From an uncultured Sphingomonas sp. (GTDB lineage: Bacteria; Pseudomonadota; Alphaproteobacteria; Sphingomonadales; Sphingomonadaceae), in contig NZ_CAKZHV010000017.1 of assembly GCF_936927845.1 (NCBI RefSeq), positions 1 through 17,502 on the forward strand: a DNA stretch of 17,502 nt, read 5' to 3'. Both the position numbers and the translations under genes were made by a program. Positions 12,259 through 17,502 of the stretch are shown here, piece by piece (the stretch's first letter is position 1; each line of letters starts with the position of its first letter). The notes under the pieces are model-generated. The model had not been told where the DNA came from. It saw only the letters and a program-made list of their open reading frames with translations, and did not search any database.

Positions 12259-14442
12259 TTATTGCGCCAATTCCGCGACGCTCCCCCAAATTCGCCGATC
12301 CTCTTCCGAGGCACGTTCCAAAAGGGCGCCAGGGTTGATGATGTGAATAAATTCTCCGCGCTTTCCTGACGCATCTTTCCTGTCTGTTCGGCGCAACCGG
12401 CCTTCGTGAGCGAGCTTCTCTTCGATCGCAGGCCAGAGATCTTCCGATAGGTAGCGTCCCGCAGGGTCAAATGGATCGCTTTTGATAAAAAACTGTCGCA
12501 AAAATACGCGGGCAACTTTCTCGAGAAGTCTGGTGGCTTCGTTCTCTGCCTGCGACTCATCACGATGGGTCTGATGCGCAGATACCCAGTCGTTGATCTC
12601 CTCCGGATTATACAGCACCGCCGTTTTACCTGCGGTTTCGACCATCAAGCTGCCCACAGCGGGTCTCGTTGCCCCGATCAAAGTTTGCTCGTCGACGACC
12701 AATACTGAAGCTGAGCATTGATCAAATGTTATAGCTGATAAGTTAGCTCCTCTGCAGTCGAGGCGATTGATACCGACCTCCACCATTCGAGCCGAACCGG
12801 TAGTCCCAAACAGGACCACATCACCCGCGTTAGCGCGCTCAATAAGAAGCTCATCTGAAGAATCTACGATGGCTGAAGTTACTAGCAGACTGGTAACGTT
12901 ATCGCTAAGTCTTTCTGCGCCAGCATCGTTGCGCATCAGTGTGATCAATTTTGATCGAAGATCGTTAAATATCTCAGTGGGCAAATCCAACATCTGCTCG
13001 CCCGCGATTAGAAGTAAGTCAGTTCCAAAGTAGCCGCGTCGCAAAAAGCGCGGCACCTTACCTGACAGCACCTCCTTGAACAGGGCACTTGCGAGAAAAT
13101 GATTCGATATTTCCGTATGTGGAAATCGCCGAAATCCCTGTCGAGTATCGACGTCCATAAGGGCGAACGAACCCGCTTTGTGACGAAGCTTGGCTAAGTC
13201 GGAGGGGTCCTTCAGTGCACGTTCAAACGTGAGATCAACAGCCAACTGTAAAAATGGCAAATCAACGGATTCTGTCTCGGCTTCGGCCATTTCAAGCGCC
13301 ACTAGCTCGAACAATTCCCACAGCAACTTGGCTGCAGTCGGCTCATCCATGTTTACACGCTGAGTGATCAACTTAGCTTCACGCTGGAGGAAGCTTTTCA
13401 CAAGGAAGTCGCGTGGGCTGACTAGGTCTCCTAGGACGGAGTTAACGCCACCTAGTGGTGCGATCGTGCTCAAAAAGTACGGTCGGAGGACATAGGAGTC
13501 AGGCTTCAATAGCTCATTGGCTTCGCTGGAGTTGAGCTCCTCGGCTGACCAACCGATCTGCGTAAGCCATGTCTTCGCCGTCGCTGGGCTGATGGGCGAC
13601 AGGCTGGCGTGCTTAATATCAACCTTTGCGCTGAGATCGTGTAGCCGTTCGGAGAATTTCGTGAGATCAAAGAAGGTATCTCGCCCTGCTAGAATAATCG
13701 GCCCGCCGGACTCGATCTCATTGAGAAAATCTCGAAGTACTGACCAAGTATCAGCATAGCCCTCGGCATCGACCAACTCATCGAATCCGTCAATCGCGAT
13801 TTGCAAAACGCCATGACGGACCAAAGCTGGCACTTGGTCATACGTAAACCTGCCGCGAACGAGCTGAATCGATAATGCAATCAACTCATCCAGGCTAACT
13901 AAGCGTCGCCCACGATTTGCGACGTGTAGAACGGGTGGCTGATTGCCGTCTCGTCCGTAACTCTCTGCACGCGAAAAAACGAGCTGAGAAATAAGGGATG
14001 TCTTACCCACCCCGGCGGACCCATCTAGGAGAATGAGGCCGATAGGCTTATCGTGCGGTTGCCTTTCCTTAAGGCTCGCTAGCTGTTGAAAAGTGTTGAG
14101 TGTAAGAGGCTCTCTATCAATTTCACCCTCAGGCTCGATAAAATTGCCAACGCGTTGTGAGTCCAATAAGCGCCGTTGATTGTCTGCGAGAACCTGAACA
14201 CTTGAAAAGTATTGTGAAGCAAGAAGCGAACGCAGGCTTGGGAAGTCACGCGTGACGGGTTCCCCGTCTTGTGAGGTCTGAAGCCGCACGTGGCCGGAGT
14301 CTGCGGCCAAGGTAATGGTATGGCCTTCGCCGTCGCGGGTCAGCAAAACCCGGATTGTTTGTCCATTGGCCAACACGTCGACTTCCGTTGCCGGATCCGC
14401 GAACGGGCGAAGGTCGCGCTCCAAGAAATCAGGCAAGATCAT
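12259..14442 (-). CDS. NACHT-type STAND NTPase, candidate defence sensor
   Basis: A 727-residue P-loop protein. The Walker A motif is GSAGVGKTS (141-149). The Walker B region IAIDGFDEL (215-223) has the DGxDE form typical of NACHT NTPases. ILAGRDTFF (250-258) fits the sensor Arg strand. A helical winged-helix-like region follows, with RRFPHTEISNHFLASALF near the middle. The last 230 residues include one pentapeptide-like stretch (RLDCRGANLSAITFD) and probably form the sensing part. Residues 1-115 match no effector I know. Bacterial NACHT proteins are known anti-phage switches that oligomerise on detecting a trigger. The gene begins directly after the NYN stop (TAAATG), with GAGGGG inside the NYN end as ribosome binding site, so both form one operon. 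GC content is clearly lower than in the metal block. Function as defence is inference. Confidence 0.8.
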   Translation of the reverse strand: MILPDFLERDLRPFADPATEVDVLANGQTIRVLLTRDGEGHTITLAADSGHVRLQTSQDGEPVTRDFPSLRSLLASQYFSSVQVLADNQRRLLDSQRVGNFIEPEGEIDREPLTLNTFQQLASLKERQPHDKPIGLILLDGSAGVGKTSLISQLVFSRAESYGRDGNQPPVLHVANRGRRLVSLDELIALSIQLVRGRFTYDQVPALVRHGVLQIAIDGFDELVDAEGYADTWSVLRDFLNEIESGGPIILAGRDTFFDLTKFSERLHDLSAKVDIKHASLSPISPATAKTWLTQIGWSAEELNSSEANELLKPDSYVLRPYFLSTIAPLGGVNSVLGDLVSPRDFLVKSFLQREAKLITQRVNMDEPTAAKLLWELFELVALEMAEAETESVDLPFLQLAVDLTFERALKDPSDLAKLRHKAGSFALMDVDTRQGFRRFPHTEISNHFLASALFKEVLSGKVPRFLRRGYFGTDLLLIAGEQMLDLPTEIFNDLRSKLITLMRNDAGAERLSDNVTSLLVTSAIVDSSDELLIERANAGDVVLFGTTGSARMVEVGINRLDCRGANLSAITFDQCSASVLVVDEQTLIGATRPAVGSLMVETAGKTAVLYNPEEINDWVSAHQTHRDESQAENEATRLLEKVARVFLRQFFIKSDPFDPAGRYLSEDLWPAIEEKLAHEGRLRRTDRKDASGKRGEFIHIINPGALLERASEEDRRIWGSVAELAQ

Positions 14443-15069
14443 TTAAATCCCCTCAAGGACAGAGACAATCCGACGGGTGTCCAAGTGCCTGCTCCCATGG
14501 TCTGGGCGAAACATGTGGACGTTAGCGCCCCAAGCCTCAGCTGCAAACACACCCGGCAATAGGTCGTCATCGTTGCCATAGACTAGATGAATGTCATCAC
14601 GAGAACTACGGGAAGACTGTAAAAGATCGCAAACTAAGCTAGTATCAACCATCTTCTGCCTTACCGTCTTCGTGCCATCCGCCTCTTCTAGTTTTCGTAA
14701 GGTATCATACAATGGCATTCTTTGCCCCCCGATGAGCATCGACGTTGCAACTTCGATGTCGATGCCGAAGGAGACGTTCCTAATAGCGATCGTGCTTGCG
14801 TCTTGCAAAAATCTGCTCACCGCTTGGTAATCAAAGGTCTTGCTCTTGCCGCTATACCAACCGTGGTAAAGTCGCCAACGAACCCGGAACAGCGACTTCG
14901 AATCCAGAGCTGTCAGGTGAGATGCGACGATGCCCTGAAGGGCCGAAAAGACCTGCTCGATCTGCCGTGCGGCGCGCTTGAGATCGGAGGTCTGGAAGCG
15001 ATCCGCAGGAGCAATCCGACGGGCGGTATCCCAATCCAGGAATACGATAGCTCTACGGACAGATGCCAT
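14443..15069 (-). CDS. NYN-domain (PIN-like) nuclease, partner of the NACHT NTPase
   Basis: A 208-residue single-domain protein. The first strand AIVFLDWDTARR carries Asp12 and Asp14. A helical middle is followed by RQKMVDTSLVCDLL (Asp142, Asp148) and IHLVYGNDDDLLPGVFAAEAWGA (Asp167-169). This order of acidic residues, K-x-V-D-x-x-L-x-x-D-L and G-N/D-D-D-x-x-P, is the pattern of NYN/LabA-like PIN-fold proteins, which cut RNA with Mg2+ or Mn2+. It lacks any extra domain. It is transcribed first, and its stop abuts the NACHT start, so equal production is likely. My reading is effector (NYN) plus switch (NACHT) in separate proteins. A non-nucleolytic NYN role cannot be excluded. The ribosome binding site GAAGG is modest. 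Confidence 0.75.
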   Translation of the reverse strand: MASVRRAIVFLDWDTARRIAPADRFQTSDLKRAARQIEQVFSALQGIVASHLTALDSKSLFRVRWRLYHGWYSGKSKTFDYQAVSRFLQDASTIAIRNVSFGIDIEVATSMLIGGQRMPLYDTLRKLEEADGTKTVRQKMVDTSLVCDLLQSSRSSRDDIHLVYGNDDDLLPGVFAAEAWGANVHMFRPDHGSRHLDTRRIVSVLEGI

Positions 15070-15446
15070 TGTTCAGCCTTCGGAATTGCCGGCAGATCGA
15101 CCAAATTCGGTATGTGGTTGCCGTTTCGATTCCACGCCGTTCGCCTCCCATCTACCTTGGGGCGGTGCCTGAGAAATCGTCGGCAGTCTAGGCCATCCTC
15201 TCGGTGTAGGAGTGGAGCGTTGGTCTTATCAGTTCGAGGGATTCCAAGACGCCTTTCTTTGCACTGGAAGCTACATTGGCCCCACACACCAAGACCGGAC
15301 AGATTGCAGTCGACCAAGCTTGCCCGTTCAATGAGCTAAGGTCGCCGAATGCGCGAATGTCGGCCCGTGTCGCAAGCCGACATATGGCGAACCGGACGAG
15401 AACGACGGCTTTGTCCCACATCACGCCATTTGAGAGGGCTGAAGCC
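15070..15446. other. Gap upstream of the NYN gene, probable promoter region
   Basis: This 377-bp stretch between the NYN start and the paired repeats must hold the promoter for the defence-like operon. I could not pick out a convincing -35/-10 pair. A leftward frame 15421-15188 encodes 77 residues (MWDKAVVLVRFAICRLAT..., ending LHSYTERMA). It has no ribosome binding site and no family I recognise, so I do not call it a gene, though a small third component is possible. Confidence 0.35.
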
Positions 15447-15510
15447 GTCCCGTTATTCGATCCCAAACGGGATAGCTGCGGCCGTCCCTTTCAGTGTTCC
15501 TAAGCGGGAA
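15447..15510 (+). repeat. Paired 27-bp half-site repeats C1 and C2
   Basis: C1 (15447-15473) is GTCCCG, 7 bp, ATCCC, AAA, CGGGAT, containing the perfect inverted pair ATCCC-AAAC-GGGAT. C2 (15484-15510) is GTCCCT, 7 bp, TTCCT, AAG, CGGGAA. The GGGA of C1 ends 12 bp before C2 starts, exactly as in the pair at 16394. The two-subsite form, about 64 bp, resembles part of a serine-resolvase res site. It lies between the NYN operon and the lipoprotein gene. Confidence 0.6.
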
Positions 15511-15566
15511 TGCCGGATTAGTTGTAGCCGCATCCACACCGACTGGACGTCAAGAAGGGTGTATCG

Positions 15567-16307
15567 ATGGACCGCAGTACCTTACGCGTGGTCGGTGCCT
15601 GCCTAGCGCTGCTGGCATCGCTCGTGTTCGCCGGTTGCACACTTGGATACGAGCAGCTGCCTACATACCGCTACCGCCTGACCGTCGAGGTAGCGACGCC
15701 CGAAGGAGTTAGGAGCGGTTCGGGCGTGATCGAGGTGCACACGTGGCAAGCAGGGTCGCAGACCATCCCGAGCCCAGGAGCGATCAGAACGCGAGAGAAT
15801 GGCGAGGCAATTGTCATCGACCTGGGGCCGCAAGGTACCGTGTTCGCGCTGATGCGGGCTGGTAACTTCATGGATTGGCCTGGCAGCGTCGCGCGATCGC
15901 TGATCCCGCCTGTAAAAGGCGACACTTACAAGGTGAGACGCGCCGAAATCGCGGCGATCACTGCTATCCGCGGCGTTCGCGAGGTGCCACCGACCTTCGC
16001 CTCCGGCAGCAATCAGCTACAGAACTGGCCCGACCTCGTCCGTTTCGCCGACCGCTCGCGACCCGAGACGATCCGCTGGATCGGCCCGCTCCCGAACGGT
16101 CGCATCCATCCATCCCAAATGGCCATTCGCCGTGTGACGTTCGAGATCGTAGACACGCCAGTTACACGCAGGATTAATCGCCAGCTGCCGTGGCTGCGCG
16201 ACGCTGTCGGAGAGACAAGGCTTCCCACAGACCTCGACCGCGCCGGGCTTGATCCCTTCATCCCGCCGCTTTCCACGTTTGATTTCACTAGGAATGTTGA
16301 CCGATGA
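15567..16307 (+). CDS. Uncharacterised lipoprotein
   Basis: A 246-residue protein with a lipoprotein signal: charged start DRSTLR, hydrophobic core LALLASLVFAG and the lipidation Cys at residue 24. The mature part begins with a YRYRLTVEVATPEGVRSGSGVIEV strand pair. It continues through GEAIVIDLGPQGTVFALM and a region mentioning NWPDLVRFAD and RRVTFEIVDTPVTRRI. Similar proteins occur widely in sphingomonads and relatives as hypothetical proteins, as far as I recall, with no known function. AGAAGGG lies about 7 nt before the ATG, so the start is well supported. It is the only gene between repeat pairs C and D. Confidence 0.75.
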   Translation: MDRSTLRVVGACLALLASLVFAGCTLGYEQLPTYRYRLTVEVATPEGVRSGSGVIEVHTWQAGSQTIPSPGAIRTRENGEAIVIDLGPQGTVFALMRAGNFMDWPGSVARSLIPPVKGDTYKVRRAEIAAITAIRGVREVPPTFASGSNQLQNWPDLVRFADRSRPETIRWIGPLPNGRIHPSQMAIRRVTFEIVDTPVTRRINRQLPWLRDAVGETRLPTDLDRAGLDPFIPPLSTFDFTRNVDR

Positions 16308-16393
16308 AGGGGTTGGGCGAGTTCTGCTCACGGCACCCTGCAATTTAAAAGACCTTTGGGGTTCGCACGCACACAAACGCCTCATCATCAGGT

Positions 16394-16456
16394 TTCCCGT
16401 TTCACTATCCCATTGGGACGGTGGTCGTCGTCTCGGTAGCCGTTCCCATTCGGGAA
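16394..16456 (+). repeat. Paired 27-bp half-site repeats D1 and D2
   Basis: D1 (16394-16420) is TTCCCG, 7 bp, ATCCC, ATT, GGGAC, one base shorter in the last gap. D2 (16430-16456) is GTCTCG, 7 bp, TTCCC, ATT, CGGGAA. The distance from the GGGA end of D1 to the start of D2 is 12 bp, as in pair C. It lies between the lipoprotein stop and the stop of the convergent acetyltransferase, 10 bp from the latter. The palindromes could also form hairpins at this convergent gene end. Confidence 0.6.
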
Positions 16457-16466
16457 GGCGGTTAGG

Positions 16467-17009
16467 TCAGATCATAGGAGATAGGTCCGGCCAACCATAC
16501 GCTACCTCATGTAAGGTCGTATCGCCGTCCGCGACCTCCCTTTGGATAATGATTGTGCCGCCCAATCTCTCGTAGAATCCGCGCGCGCCCAAATTCTCGC
16601 GCAGCACCCAAAGGCCCGCGCTTGGCATTGACCGAGCTTCCAGATCGCGTGCCATGAGGGTCATGAGCGCGCGACCCACGCCAGCACCTTGTTGTAAGCG
16701 CAGGATATAGATCGCGCCGAACTCACCGGCAAAGCCGCGCGCGCGCATCGTTTCGTCACGTTGTCCGCCACATGCGCCAAAGCCTACCATTTCGGCTGCA
16801 CTCTCGGCGACATAGACCCGTGTTCCGTTCGGGCGGGCGGGAGCGCCGAGGACCACGGTCCACATCGCCGCCCGGCTGTCAGCCGACAGACTCGCGAGCA
16901 TTTCTTGAGGAAGTAGCCCGGTGTAAGTTTCGCGCCATGACATGACGTGCAGCTCGCCGATCGCCGCTGCATCTTCAGCAGTTGCCAAGCGGTAATCGAC
17001 CATCGGCAT
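16467..17009 (-). CDS. GNAT-family N-acetyltransferase
   Basis: A 180-residue acetyltransferase that would move the acetyl group of acetyl-CoA to an unknown amine. The acetyl-CoA pyrophosphate loop is LQQGAGVGRALM (residues 105-116, Q-x-x-G-x-G form), preceded by the beta-4 strand GEFGAIYILR. The C-terminal ENLGARGFYERLGG is the usual helix-strand pair. The N-terminal DYRLATAEDAAAIGELHVMSWRETYTGLLP is typical of GNATs annotated near resistance genes. The start at 17009 follows AAGGGAG by 6 nt. An alternative ATG lies two codons later. The gene converges on the lipoprotein gene across repeat pair D. The substrate cannot be told from sequence. Confidence 0.88.
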   Translation of the reverse strand: MPMVDYRLATAEDAAAIGELHVMSWRETYTGLLPQEMLASLSADSRAAMWTVVLGAPARPNGTRVYVAESAAEMVGFGACGGQRDETMRARGFAGEFGAIYILRLQQGAGVGRALMTLMARDLEARSMPSAGLWVLRENLGARGFYERLGGTIIIQREVADGDTTLHEVAYGWPDLSPMI

Positions 17010-17137
17010 CCACGCTCCCTTACCAACGCCGGATCAGCATGACGTTGGCCAAAGAAACGAACAAGGCGGACTTTCCCGATCAACCATCTTTAGCGAGTTC
17101 ATCGAACGCACCGTTCGCGTTGTCTGTGGTGCAAACC

Positions 17138-17451
17138 TCAAAACCTTTGCATCAGAGTCTTCCTCAGAAATCCGATGGTTTGTCTCCAGCTGTCGGCGCG
17201 TGCTGCGTTGTTCCCGACGTTCGTACCGCCCAAGCTGTCCAGATGCGACTTTGCGAGACGCTGCGGGGATACCGGAGCTCCGAACACCGCGTGGCCGGCA
17301 TTCGGATACACAAGCACGGTAACCTTGGGATGCCCCGACCGTCCAGCACGTGCCTCGACCTGCCGAGCCATAGGGCAGGAGGGCCACATAGCGTCGTTTT
17401 CGCCGCAGATAAGAAGCACGGTTGCCGCGATGCGTTCGATCGGAATCTGTG
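17138..17451 (-). pseudogene. C-terminal fragment of an acyl-CoA thioester hydrolase/BAAT-like alpha/beta hydrolase
   Basis: The fragment reads ADPQIPIERIAATVLLICGEN, then DAMWPSCPMARQ, YPNAGHAVFG and GNNAARADSWRQTIGFL. These match the C-terminal half of the BAAT/acyl-CoA thioester hydrolase family. The Asp (GENDAMWPS) and His (AGHAVFG) of the triad remain. The nucleophile Ser with its G-x-S-x-G elbow and everything before it is absent. The frame stays open to the window edge, but the DNA from 17452 on looks like an insertion-sequence end, so the gene is probably cut there. If the rest of the gene continued beyond the window this call would be wrong. Confidence 0.65.
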
Positions 17452-17502
17452 GATCGGCGTGGAAAAGGGACCCCGTTAGCGGGGTGATCGGCGTCGAAAA
17501 GG
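17452..17502. repeat. Repeated terminus, probably of an IS21-type element running out of the window
   Basis: GATCGGCGTGGAAAAGG (17452-17468) recurs as GATCGGCGTCGAAAAGG (17486-17502), 34 bp apart, with GACCCCGTTAGCGGGGT between. Direct repeats of this kind at an end are typical of IS21-family elements, whose transposase binds several copies. The transposase genes would lie beyond the window. Confidence 0.5.

Noticed and set aside
15188..15421. 77-codon leftward frame upstream of the NYN gene as a third gene of the system
   Set aside because: No ribosome binding site, no recognisable motif and a 118-bp gap to NYN; kept only as a remark on the gap.
17469..17485. ACCCCG-TTAG-CGGGGT hairpin considered as a terminator of the hydrolase
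   Set aside because: It lies on the 5' side of that gene, has no T-run and is part of a direct repeat unit typical of an IS end.

Overview
This GC-rich window looks like accessory DNA from an alphaproteobacterium, most likely a sphingomonad (Sphingomonas, Sphingobium or Novosphingobium type). The guess rests on the codon use, the pair of dmeRF metal-efflux operons, the chrB-chrA chromate pair, the IS1182-type transposases and the general style of the proteins. No rRNA, tRNA or core gene is present to fix the taxon. The mix of resistance genes, insertion sequences, broken genes and a lone resolvase suggests a plasmid or genomic island.

Region 1 (1-9777) is a metal-resistance block. It opens with the end of a MerR-type regulator, which meets a dmeF/dmeR cobalt/nickel efflux operon tail to tail. 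A scar follows, holding a truncated GH13 glucosidase and a truncated response regulator joined at their lost 5' ends. Next is an IS1182-family element whose transposase carries one in-frame stop. Then comes a leftward group of secreted proteins (a tiny 40-residue ORF, a two-repeat DUF1259 protein, a Rap1a/Tai-like protein), divergent from chrB-chrA. The block closes with a second dmeR-dmeF operon that also carries a DUF3147 membrane protein. The two dmeRF copies are in the same orientation and flank everything else in the block.

Region 2 (9851-11990) holds a second, intact IS1182-type transposase whose right end I cannot find. Its coding end lies 6 bp from the end of a small serine resolvase gene. 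Just upstream of the resolvase, and overlapping its start, is an array of TCCC/GGGA half-sites that looks like a res or operator region.

Region 3 (12034-17502) is the most interesting part. Three places between genes carry related 27-bp sites with the same layout: GTCCCG, then 7 bp, then (A/T)TCCC, then 3 bp, then CGGGA. One copy lies at 12034, a pair at 15447/15484 and a pair at 16394/16430. Both pairs have the same 12-bp internal offset and all copies point the same way. They bracket two modules: a two-gene NYN nuclease + NACHT-type STAND NTPase operon (12259-15069), which is a good candidate anti-phage defence system, and a single uncharacterised lipoprotein gene (15567-16307). A GNAT acetyltransferase and a truncated acyl-thioesterase-like alpha/beta hydrolase follow. 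The hydrolase is cut off by what looks like the repeated end of an IS21-type element at the window edge. My working idea is that the 27-bp sites are resolvase-recognised sites that let gene cassettes be gained or lost, comparable in principle to Xer pdif modules. This is inference and needs a comparative search.
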